A stretch of 64,000 nt of DNA from positions 32,685,403-32,749,402 of the forward strand of contig NC_052138.2 of NCBI RefSeq assembly GCF_016086655.4, in the 5' to 3' direction. Made by a program: the position numbers and the translations under genes. Each line of letters starts with the position of its first letter. Position 1 is the stretch's first letter. The notes under the pieces were generated by a model. That model searched no databases, was not told the DNA's origin, and saw nothing but the letters and a program-made list of their open reading frames with translations. This document shows, piece after piece, positions 1 through 12,180 of the stretch. The DNA comes from Lepeophtheirus salmonis (Eukaryota > Arthropoda > Copepoda > Siphonostomatoida > Caligidae).

Positions 1-205
1 AGTGGCAAGGGAGCTATGATTGTCAATGTGGGTCCATATACCCTCCAGTAAAGAATATTCTATAAGGTATAAGGCTATTTCATATGCGGTATATGAAAGA
101 GGCGCCAAAGTTTAGGGAAAATTTAAAAAATCAAGAAATTTTAAATAGATTTTTTAAAACAAGTATTTATTGAAATACAAAAACTAATTTTAATAATTAA
201 CCGAC

Positions 206-520
206 AGGTGTAAATCTATAGCGGTGCCAAATTCAGAGAAGAAATATGAAAATCAAGAAAATTATAAAATAGAATTAAAAAAAAAAGTCATTCTCAAAAT
301 ACAAGATATGAAATTCCTCTAACAAAGAACTTAATTTAAAAAAAATAATAGATGGTTGTAAATCTGTAGCGTAGTTATGCTAAAAATGAAATTTAGGAAA
401 AAATTACAAAATTCAATAAAAAAAAAAGAAGTCTTTCTTGAAAGACAAAATATGAAGTTCCCATAATAAATAGTTACTTTAAAAAAAAATAGGCAGTTGT
501 AAATCTGTAGCATACGTACC
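206..520. repeat. Tandem repeat, three diverged units of about 145 bp
   Basis: The string taaatctRta recurs at 211, 359 and 500, so the spacing is 148 and then 141 bp. Each is preceded by a short R-GTTG/GGTG motif and followed by AT-rich sequence with similar order (aaattYag, aaaattataaaa-like, a poly(A) run, then an acaaRatatgaaRttcc block). The units are diverged and the third is cut short. This is seen directly; no function is implied. Confidence 0.7.
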
Positions 521-1445
521 CTAAATTTTAGAACTTCGTCTTCCCATTTGAAAATCGGTCTAGTTATATGCAGTTGAATTTTCTACTTCTTTTTCCCATA
601 CCATTGTTCTGAAAGTTGATTAATTTATTTCAAAATTGTTTTTGGTAAGTACTCTCAACCATTCCCTACCATTATTAAATAGTAACTCCATAGTTAGAAA
701 GGTAATTTAACTAACTCCAATTGATTTTAAGGTTTTTTTTTTTTGTTTTTTTTCAAGAAATGGTTGCAAGATACATTAAAGGTAACGACGTGAAAGCTCA
801 TCTTTCAAAGAAAACGCCAACTATTTTTTTGAATATATTTTTATTTCTCGTCATTACTATATATATATATATGAATTTTAAATATATAAATTTAATGTAT
901 GTATACTTTAAAACTTTTTTATTGCACAATAAAATAAATATTCTTTATGGAAAATATTATTTTTTATGAATTGAGATGTAGTACTTTGTATACAATGGAT
1001 GTAAAGTTACATTACTCACCTATTTTCAAAAGACAAAATATTTGAAATATCTAAAATATTGTCATTATAAATGCAAGATTTTAATGAGTCTCTTAAAAAA
1101 GCGCCTATTTGGAAGGACTTCCCTATGAGAAAGATATTTCCGTTTCAAGAGAGAGAGACAATTCAGGTCATAAAGATGGAAATATATTAGGTGGAAATAC
1201 TTACATAAGGTAAATTTATAGAACCTTGGATCGGTGCAAAGAAAAGTCCACTTAAGTAGTTCATTGTTTAAAGGCAATGCAAGATTTAAATAGTAAATTA
1301 GGATAGGAAAATGTTTGTTATGACATTTAAATCTTTATACATGGACCAAGAGCTATTACTAATTCGATATACTAACATTATACATTAAAAGCTTGAAAAA
1401 GTGTATAATAAATCACAGGAAACTTTTCTATCTCAATGTGTAAAC
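521..1445. other. AT-rich spacer, no gene seen
   Basis: The stretch holds a poly(T) run near 735-750, an (AT)n tract near 859-872 and a short direct repeat (aatgcaagattt at about 1071 and 1275). The small open frames are not supported by codon pattern or known motifs. Confidence 0.5.
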
Positions 1446-1449
1446 TTTT

Positions 1450-1920
1450 GGGAGGAAATGTATTGTCAGATAATGTTGGAAGAACGCTAAGATTAAATTG
1501 GGGCTTGCATGTGCCGGCAATTTTGTTGTGATGCAGCTGTCTGAAGGCATCCCTTTATTTTTGCCGGAAGAAACATTGTCGTATTTACAAGCTATACTTA
1601 AGTTTTGGGCATCAAAGATCTAGAAGATCAAATTTAAAGAGGAGGAACGGGTTTGCACCGTGACGATGATTATTTTTCGCATCAACATGGACAGATCAAA
1701 GGTATCAAATGTGATTGCCGTCCCATCATTAGTAAGGCTCCTTTGGAGGCTAATGATATTATAGGTTGATGTAGAGGCAGATTGAGCACTTCTATGACTT
1801 CATTGGGAAGGAAATATGGTTCTCCTTATAGATCCTTATGCAATGGATTATTTTGTCTAGAGCCATGTTGAATCTAAAACAAATGGAACATCACATGCCA
1901 TGAAGGACTAATTTCAGGCT
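1450..1920 (+). pseudogene. Decayed Tc1/mariner-type transposase fragment
   Basis: Translating the plus strand gives a stretch near 1835-1905 reading DPYAMDYFV, a stop, then SHVESKTNGTSH. That follows the order of the third catalytic block of mariner-like transposases, where a proline-aspartate-x-asparagine-proline-hydrophobic-aspartate-tyrosine core is followed by a tryptophan and an ExKTN..H motif. Upstream, from about 1490 to 1750, one frame stays open for many codons but I cannot align it with confidence. Stops and frame changes make it non-functional. No terminal inverted repeats were found. It could be an old copy of the family seen at 27.6 kb, which also has an EKETN-like motif. Confidence 0.45.
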
Positions 1921-2049
1921 AATTTTTCAAGTAAATTCACCTAAAAATGTGACGTCAGTGACGATTTAAAGATTTAAAAAAAATGTTCTGATTTGATTTT
2001 AAAAGAATGTATAAGAATTTATTTCCCAAAATTAATAAAGGATTATTTT

Positions 2050-2440
2050 TCTCTTGCATGTAGAGGTTCATATTGAAGTCAATCACTCAGACCAACCAAC
2101 TCCAGCTTAAACAGCAGCTTCCACTTCCAATCTGGCCCTGAACCTGCTTAAAGCCATAGTGAGGAACTCACGTTGCCCACTGCTTTAGAATGGAAGGCCA
2201 CAAGGAGTCAACTGTATTATGTGCACCTTTATTGAATTATTTTTTCAAGACATCCCACACATCGTAGTTCAAAGGAATCCGATTCGGCGAGATAGGAGGC
2301 GACATGTCCATTCATTTTAATCGTGTATTGAATCAATTTATTATTAGTTACTAGACCATAACGACGACAAGTCTTACTTGCAGCCACTTGCGATCCATCA
2401 GACTCCTTAAAAGCCTTGGCAATATCGTAAACATTTTTTT
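2050..2440 (-). pseudogene. Tc1/mariner transposase C-terminal fragment, antisense
   Basis: On the minus strand the reading SPNRIPLNYDVWDVLKK (around 2292-2242), then FNKGAHNTVDSLWPSILKQW, resembles the third catalytic aspartate block of Tc1/mariner transposases (consensus SPDLNPLDY.VW, then a helix with an H-N-V-D-S-L motif). A stop codon sits within this block, and the aspartate expected after SP is an asparagine here, so a key residue is altered. Upstream, towards 2440, a frame reading KAFKESDGSQVAASKT may belong to the N-terminal region, which would imply loss of the middle of the gene; that part is uncertain. No TIRs were identified. Confidence 0.55.
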
Positions 2441-2940
2441 TTGGACAGTTTTATAAACTCAATAACCTACTTGGACGTCTACCCGCCACGGAGGCATACA
2501 ATAATGGCCACATAGTGTTCGTATTCCGAGGATATTTCAAGAATTTAGTACTTTTTTTATACAATTTTGTAAGGTGAATCTGATGATCCCACTTTTATAG
2601 TTATAGAGCTCAGTGTTGCCAAGATACTGAGATCTAAACTTGTTCCGCATTTAAAATCCCCACCTTGTACATTATTTAGTAATGATGCACCGGGTCGATT
2701 GGCTCTTTTCTATCTAGAGCTAATTTCCTGTGAGATAAGATGTTTAAAACAAACGAGTTCTCTAATTTCTAATAAATAATCAGTATAAAGAGGATATAAA
2801 AGCAATGGGAGAGAATTGTTGAATTAGCTCGAGCGGGTCACGATCCTTTTGCAATGAAGAACTTGCATTGTTACTCTAAGAGAATAGTTTATGACGCCTA
2901 CATTTCAGTAGGACAATAGTATGTGATGAAAATCTTGAGT
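2441..2940. other. Spacer, no gene seen
   Basis: I see no open frame of note and no repeat boundary. A cagtgttgcca string at about 2612 resembles the start of some Tc1 termini but has no partner. Confidence 0.4.
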
Positions 2941-3180
2941 GCAATGGGCATGTTTAAAAAAAGGAACCGAAAATCAACATAGTAACCCTCACAATTTGAA
3001 GAATGTTTTGTAGGAAGAAAGAATAATGTTAAAAAGGGGTCATTAGATCAGCTAGAATCAGCTGTTACAAGGGGGTGGAGAAAAGGATATAAACAAGAAC
3101 ATTTGCTAGAGTTACTCCGACGTCGATCCCCAATTTTACTCTGAGTCCAAAAAGGACTTACAATTATAACTGCAAAGGAA
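2941..3180 (+). repeat. Dispersed repeat R1, copy 1
   Basis: This is one of about ten copies of an interspersed repeat seen in this window. Shared blocks in order: ggcatgttTaaaaa, then aaaatcaacatRgtNaccctNacaatttgaagaatg, then ttagatcagctaNaaNcagctgt, then tcgatccNcaattNtactcNgagtcc, then acttacaNttataact. No coding capacity is apparent and no clean terminal repeats were found, so the class (MITE, SINE or other) is open. Confidence 0.7.
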
Positions 3181-5095
3181 AAGAAAATCCATTTTTCAAA
3201 TTACCAATTTTAAAAAAGTGGGTTAGCTAAAAATTTCAGCAGATTTACATCACTGATTTTTAAATTTGAACTGGGATATTAGTATTACACACCCTCGATA
3301 TTGATAAATATGCTTCTTATTGCTTTTTTTTCTCCATTTTGTTGACAATACTTTTTAGTATGCCTCTGTAACATTAAACCTGTAATTAATTAATTAATTA
3401 CGTAATATTAAGCTATATACAATTCTTTATTCCGTTCGATAATGCATTTGGTAAAGATTTATTTTTATATTTAGCTATTTTTAAGGGAGGTTTAGTTAAT
3501 TTCATTAATTGCTTTGCTTAAAAGTCGTTCCTTGGTTTTTGCTTTTCATATTTTAAAATCATCTTTTTTTTTAATGTGAGAAAATCTAACGTTAAAGACT
3601 TATTTTATATGATACATGCAATCTCATCAAAAAACAGAAGGGTACTGTTTAATTTCTAAAATTCGCATAAACAATTAAATATTTCATAGAAATATTTATC
3701 AAAATAATATAGAATTTTTTTAATTATAAGAATAACAAACTATATTTAAGATGATTTTTAAATAAGGATATATTTTTCTCAATGTAAAAAAATACAAAAT
3801 ATATTTGTACAAGTATTTTGAGTATTTTAATTATAATTACGAGTGCAAAATGTAAGGAACATATAAAAAAATGATACAAATTTAAATGACGTAATTATTT
3901 TAATTGTTCAACTATTTATTATGTGATTAAGTTAGTTTTATTTTTGGGTTTTTTAACTAGTTCACTAACCGCGTTATAAAAAGAAAGTTGACAAACGGAA
4001 CAGGAGGGGGGGGGCATACAAGTTTGTTACTATACAAATGATGAAAATAAGGGGGAAAATGTCCCTCGTCTCTCCCAACGGCCCACAGCCTACAATTAGT
4101 GAAAGAGGATGAAAAGGACGTTAAGGATTCCACATAGCCAAGGGGTCACAAGAAAAGGACCCTCATTTTTGTTGCCGTTCTAAAATGGTCCGTCAGATTT
4201 AATCCTAAAATTCTCGTAAGTATTATGACCAAACAATGCAATTAAAGTTGTCCGAGCCATTAATTTAAACTTAAGAGTATTGTAAAAGAAACATCACATT
4301 CCTTAAAATCTATATAAAAGTCACCAGAGTCACAAATGGCAGAAAATGGTTAAACATGTGAAAAATCATCACGGAAATTCTTCATACTCATGAATTTTCC
4401 ATGAAGTTGATACCAAAAAAGGGCAGAAAAAGTTGAACCTATGTGGATTTTTTTATTTCATGTTTCTTTTTAGTAATCAAAAATTGTTATCCGGGAGAAT
4501 GTTGACGATGAGCGTATTTTTCTTATATCTGGATTTGACGTATATAAACGTCCTTTCATTTCAAGGGCAATAAAATACTAAAACAACGGTACTAGGAAAA
4601 CTGGCATGGGGAAAATTGCCAGTGAAAAATTGCCCTGGAGAAAATATTTTGTTCAAACTTGAGGATGAATAATAACAAATTATAAATTCGCCTAATATTA
4701 TTTATGACAAATATCTAAACATATTTGTTTGTTCCATCCCCCAAGGGAGTATCTTCAAGTGTGAGTAATATTATTTCAATTAAATTTCCTTGCAATTTTT
4801 TGTAATTCAATTCAATCTTCTAGGAAATGGATAAAGAGGAAATGAATAAATAGCTTAATTACACACACAAAAAAATGACTTACTGCTTAATTTATTTTTT
4901 GTAATATATATTCTATTTTCTTTGTATATTCTATATAGTAACAGAAGCAAAATAACCGGGACCGATAAACAATATATTGCAGTTTCGGTCTAGACTGATA
5001 AAGGCACATCCTTGCTGTTATCATTATTCGTATATTCTTGAAAACATAAGATAAAACTTATAGGTATACAGTAATCCCTATATAATAAAAGACGA
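3181..5095. other. AT-rich spacer, no gene seen
   Basis: The stretch contains a (TTAA)n run at about 3385-3400 and a G9 tract at 4006-4014. Around 4940-5010 there is a short block with ccgggaccgataaa and ttcggtctagac that recalls the gaccg-rich R3 repeats further along, but it is too short to assign. Confidence 0.45.
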
Positions 5096-5099
5096 AAGT

Positions 5100-5245
5100 A
5101 ACCCTGATGATCTGCTGTGTCTCAGTTGGACTTGGTGTAGAAATGAGGATCCAAAGACGGAGTAATTCTTGCCTATGTCCGCTTGATATGGGACTTGTAT
5201 TTCTTCCTTCCACTTATAGCTAATTTAATGAAACATGATGCTCAT
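5100..5245 (-). repeat. Dispersed repeat R1, first part of a split copy
   Basis: Read on the minus strand it has the R1 blocks around tcctcatttctacNcNaagtcca, ending (in plus orientation) with agctaatttaatgaaaca. In intact copies, for example 25.6-25.86 kb, this is followed directly by the cgtcatgacagctaagctgc block. Here that block is missing and reappears at 6678, so this looks like half of one interrupted copy. Confidence 0.6.
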
Positions 5246-5837
5246 AGATGAAAATAGTATTGTAATGAAAAAGTCCCATCTTTTACTAGCTGTTACCTGG
5301 ATATGTATATGTTTTGTATTTTTCAAAGCTGTTATCATTATCCTTATTTTGTTGAAGAGAAAAGATACAATCTATAAGTTCAAAGTCATCCCCACGACTA
5401 GCTTTTTTATCCTCTCTCTCAACTTCGACTTTAAAAAGACAAAGGAAAAATTAGAAAAAACAAACTGGTAGTTAGCCTTCTGTATTTTTCTTGTTGCCAA
5501 CTGTTATTTACAGAATAGTTATTCATTATTATATACATTGAATTGATAATCTTGTCAATGACTGAGAATAAAATGACAGAAATTCAATCCTTGATTAATA
5601 TAAAACACAAAATCCTATGTAATATCTTTGTTGAATTCATAGTACGTAGAGTCAACTGCTTTAAATCATGTAGGAGTCAACTTATGAAAATTAATGGAAA
5701 CAGCTGAACAGAAAATAGACTACAACCTTGTTTATTTAAAAAAGTGAGCAAAACCCTAAAGCATGAATGACGGAGGGATTAAACTAAGGATTTGTTCTTG
5801 GGTTCAGGGGCGTCCGCAAGATTACATTTTGATTAAG

Positions 5838-6470
5838 ACTTGGTTTTTAAAATTAAATTTTAAAAAATATTCAAGGATGAAATTTCAAATATTTAATTTC
5901 TTGGGGAAAAAATATTCAAAAATTCATAGTTGTACACAAAAAAAATTTTTGGAAAAAAATATTCAAAAATAAAATTTCAATAATTAAATATAAAAAAAAA
6001 ATTCAAATGTAATTTTTTTGTAAAATTTCAAAATGAATTTTCAAATATAAAAAAATATTAAGTTATTTTTTTTAACAAAACTTCAAAAATGAATTTTCAA
6101 GTATTATATTTTTTGAAAAAAAAAATCATATATTAAGTTTTTTTGAACAAAACTTCAAAAATTCACACCTATTGACAAAAAGTTAAATTTTTGACAACAA
6201 AATTTCTAAAATATTTTTCAAATATTAAATTTTTACCCCTATTTTTCAAATTGAAATTTTTTGTAAAAAAATTTCTAAAAATATTTTTTAAATATTAAAT
6301 TTTTTTGAACAAAACTTCAAAAATGAATATTTTTTTTGAAAAAAAAATCATATATTAAGTTTTTTTATCCAGATTGACAAAAAGTTAAATTTTTGTCAAA
6401 AAAATTCTAAAAATATTTTTCAAATATTAAATTTTTACCCCTATTTTTGCTTAAAATTTTTTTATCCAGA
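5838..6470. repeat. AT-rich tandem array with about 202-bp higher-order period
   Basis: The region is built from short related phrases such as ttcaaatattaaattttt, aacaaaacttcaaaaatgaa and tttttgaaaaaaa. At a larger scale, tcatatattaag recurs at 6126 and 6348, attgacaaaaagttaaattt at 6171 and 6373, and aatattaaatttttacccct at 6221 and 6423, a period of about 202 to 222 bp. Strand composition is strongly unequal over short runs. It encodes nothing recognisable. Confidence 0.75.
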
Positions 6471-6677
6471 CCAAAAAAGAAAAAGAATCTAGTAAAAATC
6501 ATTAATCCCATATATAATTCAATATCATTGCTAGTACAGTGAGTGTGTTTGGATTTATTTCCTTCACTTAATTGCTTCTTTCAGCTTATATGATTAAACT
6601 TAATCGTAGCTATGCTATACCTTCATTTTTAGTTTTTTTTTGTGACATACTGGTGAATAATATTATTTTCATCTATG

Positions 6678-6790
6678 ATCACGACAGCTAAGCTGCTCTC
6701 CTCTCTAACATTCTTCAAATTGTCAGGGTTACCATCTTAATATTCGACTTCTCCTTTTTTAACATACCCAAAAAAACTTACAATTTACAA
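6678..6790 (-). repeat. Dispersed repeat R1, second part of a split copy
   Basis: In plus orientation it reads cacgacagctaagctgctctc, then aacattcttcaaattgtcagggttacc, then a ttttaacatac tail. This is the R1 segment that is missing from the copy ending near 5245. Together the two pieces make one fairly complete copy interrupted by about 1.4 kb. Confidence 0.65.
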
Positions 6791-7442
6791 ACATACTTTC
6801 TACTCTCTGAAATTCACAAACTATACTATATCTAAATATCAGATGATTCCAAACTTATGCGTAGGGATTGAAATAATGTGAAAAATCAAAGTTACTCTTT
6901 ATGATTCGAATTCTGCACAAGGGTAACATTATTTTTTTTAGAGGTAATAATACATATATTTTTAATATATGTTTCTAATACTTTATACATATAAAACGCC
7001 ATTTTTGTGTATTCAATCTGTAATAAAACTCCTGCTATACATATATAGTATTCAATGAAACCATCATAAAATATGTATATTTCGTAAAAGTTTCTCTCTC
7101 TCTCTCTTTAGATCGTCTCTCCAATTTTATTTTTGAATTTATGTGTAACATAAAATGTATGTATATATATTACTGTGTTTTGGTGTGTGTTTTCATGATT
7201 GACATTGTATGTATAAACAAATGCAAGTTATTGGAATTTGTACCGAAAAAAAAAAAAATTTAATGGAAGGTTTACACTATTATTATTATTTAATCCGACA
7301 TATTGTTTTTATGTTCCTTGCCAGGATTTTCCTTCAGGCAAATTGAAAATTTAATTGAATCCCTTTCTAACAGAAAAAATACTTTTTTTGAATAACATTT
7401 ACTTTACATTTTACACAAATAGTCAAAAATTATGCACATTAA
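6791..7442. other. Spacer, no gene seen
   Basis: It contains a (TC)n tract at about 7092-7107 and several TATA-rich runs. No open frame or repeat of note. Confidence 0.45.
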
Positions 7443-7444
7443 TA

Positions 7445-8289
7445 CCGAATGGTCCATGTAAATCTGAACACTTACTAATTCAATAATTAATGAAGGTTGA
7501 GTGATTGAAACTATTTTATATTTTGATATATTAAAACATAAGCAATTAGTTAGATAAGAAACCTTATTTCTCTACTTTTCGTACAAGTTGGGAATATGAC
7601 ACTTGAACGTGATCGCCGAATTTCCATTTGCGCACTCAAAGCAGTTGGGCATCACAAGGACCAACTTCTACGCCGTCAGCAAGTCTGAAGCGTTGGAGAG
7701 GAAGAAGGTCTTGATCAAAAAAGGCCATACTGAAAACGGAAGAGTTAAATAAATGCATCCAAGACCAATCCCCTCAAGAACATGAGGGCCCATGCAAAAG
7801 ATCTCGGGGTTTCACACAAGACAGCCCTAAGAACTATAAGAAAAGTGGGTGGAAAGAGCCTTGTGAGGGTGAAGAGGCCACTTTGCCACCCGCAATGAAA
7901 TAAATTTATATCTTCAGTTGCAAGACTCTTATGAATAAGGCTTACTTTTGACAATTTTGGCCCCCTACAACCCTGATGCCAAGCTCCTCAACTGCACCTT
8001 TTGGGTGCATGTCAAAGGGAAGGCCTCCAGTGTCTGTCGTCCTAATACCAATGCCCTCAAACCCACTGTCAGCCAGCACTGGGAGGCCATAACAGAGGAC
8101 TACATCCGCAGTGGGTGTCAGGCCTTCCACTGCTACCTGGAAACCATAATTGCCGCTGAGGACAGCTACATTAATGATAAAGAGAGCTCAGCCACACATT
8201 AAGTTATAGTATTATAGTATGTTCCAATAAATTAGTTATATCTTGTTGAAGTTTAAAATTCAGTGTTCACAATTTAATGAACCACTCGG
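7445..8289 (+). mobile_element. Tc1/mariner element, internally deleted, TIR-bounded (845 bp)
   Basis: The left end reads TA then CCGAATGGTCCATGTAAAT; the reverse complement of the right end reads CCGAGTGGTTCATTAAAT, again next to TA. Similarity continues for about 32 bp (to gaacacttN), giving clear terminal inverted repeats with a TA at each edge, as expected for TA target-site duplication. The interior carries both ends of a transposase gene but not the middle. A second copy with the same organisation lies at 24534-25373 and a solo 3' end at 43715-43907. Confidence 0.85.
7590..8202 (+). pseudogene. Tc1/mariner transposase remnant lacking the first two catalytic aspartates
   Basis: Two protein blocks are visible. 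The N-terminal one (about 7773-7880) reads RAHAKDLGVSHKT, then GGKSLVRVKRPL, typical of the second DNA-binding helix region and the linker of these transposases. The C-terminal one (7948-8199, 84 codons) starts just before YNPDAKLLNCTFW, which corresponds to the third-aspartate motif YSPDxNPLDFxxW of the family, and continues with EAITEDYIRSGCQAF and ends near YIND. Between them about 70 bp replaces the roughly 450 bp that would encode the first two catalytic aspartates. Stops and frameshifts occur in the N-terminal part. The motif has N for S and LLN for PLD, so even the surviving block is damaged. It must be inactive. Confidence 0.85.
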
Positions 8290-8291
8290 TA

Positions 8292-10485
8292 TATCAATCA
8301 TCTATGGATTATTCAATGGTTGCATTATTCTCTCATCAAGTTATGTAAATCCTTCATCTCATTATTTGTTTTCCACTTGTACAATTTGCTTATATATGTT
8401 GCAACTTGTACAAATTCGTAAATTGTACGTAACATATATCAGCCAGTCAAATGTCAACATAGTATTACTTTTTTTTTTATCTAACAACCTTTTCTTAAAA
8501 GAAGAAACAGGGGAAAAAGGAACGAAAATTAGTTCATAATTAGCAAAAACATTTTTTACTCTAGGCTATGTTTAAAAAAATCTAGAGCTAGTATTCATTA
8601 AGTACAAAGTAAGTAGTAGGTTTTTAAACAAAGGGAGCTCTTGTTATTTTTTGCTATACAAGTCCTGGATCAAAAAATGTCCTTGAGTAATTAGTAGTAT
8701 TGGATTCGAGTCAATATTTTAGAGTTCGGTTGAGTTAATTTTTATAAAAGTTTTACAAAATATGGTTTTTTATTTCTATAAAATTAATATTCAATACTTT
8801 TTCATAGCTCAAAAATAACTTCAATTAATCCATTTTCAGATAACTGATAGGGGAAATAAAATGACGGTATAATAAACAGCTCAAATGTTGAGAAATATGA
8901 AAGAAAGTATAATTAATGTGTTTTGTCATTTATAATTTGGAATTTCTTTTCTGTAAATATACAAATATCTTCATTTACTCAGTTTATAATTTAGTTTACA
9001 ACAATGTGGATTTTTTTTGGGATTGGCACCTATTATTCAAGGGAGATGGCCTATTTACTGGTCAATCATCGGTTATCGGTCATCCTTAATGCCCTATTAA
9101 TCGACTGGGAGATAATTATATATGATATAAAACTCTTCTTATGAATAAAGATTTTGAAACATTACAACTAAATACATTTGCATTTTCTAAGAAATTATAT
9201 AAACTAGCACAGCTGAGTCACATTCAGGTTGGTCTTTTTGACCTCACTGGTCTTGAAGCAATTATAGGCTTTGGTTTATTACAAAGATTTATTCTCAAAT
9301 GTGAATTTGGATTAATATATTTTTGATAATGCTATTGACTAAATCTCAGGTTCAGCTCACGGAACATATGATTGGCGCACTTAATCTAGACCCTGACTTT
9401 TTAATTGGGAGCATGCGGGCTAAATATCACCAATAGAGTACGAAAAATTATGTGAAAAAGTTATAATTTTAATAATATATTGACCATCAAACACACAAAC
9501 ATTACGTTATTCAAGTCCTTGGTGAAAGTTAATTGAATACCCCTGACCTGGTTTCTATCTTGGCAGATAAATACTAATGTATGCTCAAATAAACTTCATA
9601 AGTTTACAAACCTTGTATTTTTTTTATCAAGACTCAATACTTGATGAATTTAAGTAATTGCAAAGAATCTACACAAGATATTAGTATGATAAATCTAAGA
9701 TATGCTTTATGGAAATTAAATACCCTGTCAGTCAAAAAATAGTAAGAAAAATAGAATCGTAGAAAGGAGCATACTGATTGAGACTTGTCACTTAATTTTG
9801 ACATTACTAACTTGAACTTAAATACATCATACTTTCTTAGAATTTGTGCTCAGAGACTCGGGTGAGATGAAGACTTGAGATTAGTGATTTTAATATTAAA
9901 GAGTAATACCTCAGATTGCTAGACACTTGCTTGGAGTGGGGTTTCACTGCAAATAATCGTTTTCAACTTGGATAATAAAGATGCAACTCTTTAGATATGG
10001 GTAAAAGGAGTAGCTTAGAAGAGAAAAATTGCTACGTAAAATATTTGCTAGTGACAGCTGAGGTTAATTTAGCAATTTATTTTTCTTAAAAATGGAAGAA
10101 AAATTTAAATATTTCTTTACTTCAAAAATTGAAAACTGTATAGGGGCAGTAAATTTTGTAAATCTGTAATCGAGGGAACGTAATGCTTACATAATTTATA
10201 ACCATCCCATTTCACCTAAAAGATTCCCTCATCCTATGACTACATAGCTAATATGGTATTAAAAACTAACAACAAGTTCATAGCCACAAGATGGCACGAA
10301 GATCGTGAGTATGGCAAACAACGAAACAGGTAGAGAACACTATACTCAGTCACTATTTGTTTTGGATTACGTACACTTTTATAACATAGATACTGAACGC
10401 AATCCAGGATATTAAGATTATATTATAGAGCAAGTTGATATTTATTCATTATTATCTTATATATAAGTCTAGTTATTTTTTCGTT
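8292..10485. other. AT-rich spacer, no gene seen
   Basis: A 98-codon open frame begins inside the right end of the transposon and runs to 8539, but its composition is ordinary AT-rich sequence. Around 9025-9110 a block with ggtcaatcatcggttatcggtcatcc has internal repetition and may be part of a repeat. Nothing else was recognised. Confidence 0.4.
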
Positions 10486-10486
10486 T

Positions 10487-10605
10487 ACATCTTGAACCAC
10501 ACAACGGTCAAACAGATCCGTCTTAAATTTAGAAAGTAGACGTTTAAATAACCAAGTACATTAATATGCTTTTTTTCTGGCCTACGATGTTATAAAAAGC
10601 TGTTT
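10487..10605 (+). repeat. Dispersed repeat R5, copy 1 (partner at 35.8 kb)
   Basis: The order acggtcRaacaRatc, then ttagNaagtagacg, then ataaNaaccaagNa, then atNctttttttctggcc is shared with 35778-35885. The copies differ by many substitutions but keep their order over about 110 bp. Function unknown. Confidence 0.55.
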
Positions 10606-10839
10606 TTGACGTCCAAAAATAAAAAATTTAATTGTTTAATCCTTATACTTGAAACAAAAATTAACTTCAGCCAAATTATTAGATTTTCTATCCTCGTAAA
10701 ATTTTTTAACAATTTTAACAATTCAGATGAACTCTTCTCACAACCAAGAAGAAAATATTTTTCATTTTTTTCTTATTTTTGTACGCCTCAACTTGCCTTT
10801 CAGCTACTTTATGACTTGAAGCATATAAAATTCATTTAA

Positions 10840-12180
10840 TACTTAACCAATTAACAACATTTTACTATTAAATTAACCACAATAAATAATGTTTTCTTAA
10901 AATATAAAGTCTATCAGAATTCTACATTGTTACTTTTTATGAATTTATCTCTCTAACCCGTACAAATAGTACTCGGAGTTTTTCTTTGCAAAATAATTGT
11001 TCACGAAACACTTTTTTCCCCGCTCAATTACTCCGAGTTTAATTGACTTTCATAACTTTTAATATAACAAACCTTTATATGTATGCTATTTTTTGAATTT
11101 ATTTAAAGGTTACACTTTCAAAAAAAAAAAAAAATAATAATAATATCGATAGCTCAATACTCAATTTTCACAAGAACATATATTACTATAACTATATTAC
11201 CTCTATAATTATGTACAAATATATAACACAAATTAAACTATGAATGCAATAGATATTTAATTTCATTAAATTAAACATTGCACATTTTTGAATTTAACTT
11301 GGAGAATAAATTATATGTCATTTCAGGAAAAATAGAGGTGGAGGTTTACATAATATTGTGTGCCCATTGTAGTTGCCTTTATTTTAAAATGTATGTCCCT
11401 TTTTGTTATTATTAATGAGTACCAACATACTCTTAAACCCACATCACATATTGAAACATCTTTTAGTTTAAACATGCCTCAGTTGTTTGAACCCCTTTCA
11501 GAGCGAGCCTCACACCTTTTAGTAAATGCTTTAATAGATTATTTTATATTATGTTACGTACAATCTACATATGTATAAATAAAATAATAATAATAATACA
11601 AAATAACAAATTTATTTTTACTATTGAAACACATCATTACATATGCAATGTCTGTGTACAATTATCATCTGTCGTTGATTAGCATATTTTGAATGAATTA
11701 AACGAGTACGTACATTGCACACATTAGATAAAGAGGAACTATAGAGAATGAACTTGATTTGGTTGTATGTTATTACAAAATGCCATAATAAATACAATAA
11801 AAATGAAATCCATTGAATTAGAAAAGAAAACTAAATATATAAATAAATACAATGTGTGTCAGACAGGAGAAACACTGATTTTGAGATCTGAGTTTGAATA
11901 ATTTCACATCTAATGAGGCTGTTTAATTAGATGCCTTTTTTAACCCACAATATATCCATGTCAAACGCAAGGATCCTTTTCACTTGATATTGTGTGTATT
12001 TATACAATATACTACAGTCTAATAATACGTATTTATCTTAACCATTTTCTCAACAACCGCAAAAAAGAAAAGAAAAGAAGAAAACACCACCTGCAATGTA
12101 TTCATTCATTAACCCCCTCAAGGGTCATTGCACTAGTCAACAAGCCACTACATACATAGGTGTATTATCAGTGATGTTAA
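10840..12180. other. AT-rich spacer, no gene seen
   Basis: The stretch holds a poly(A)-(ATA)n tract near 11119-11145 and an (AAT)n tract near 11580-11598. A 72-codon frame at 11360-11578 lacks an ATG at its 5' limit and shows no recognisable motif. Confidence 0.4.
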
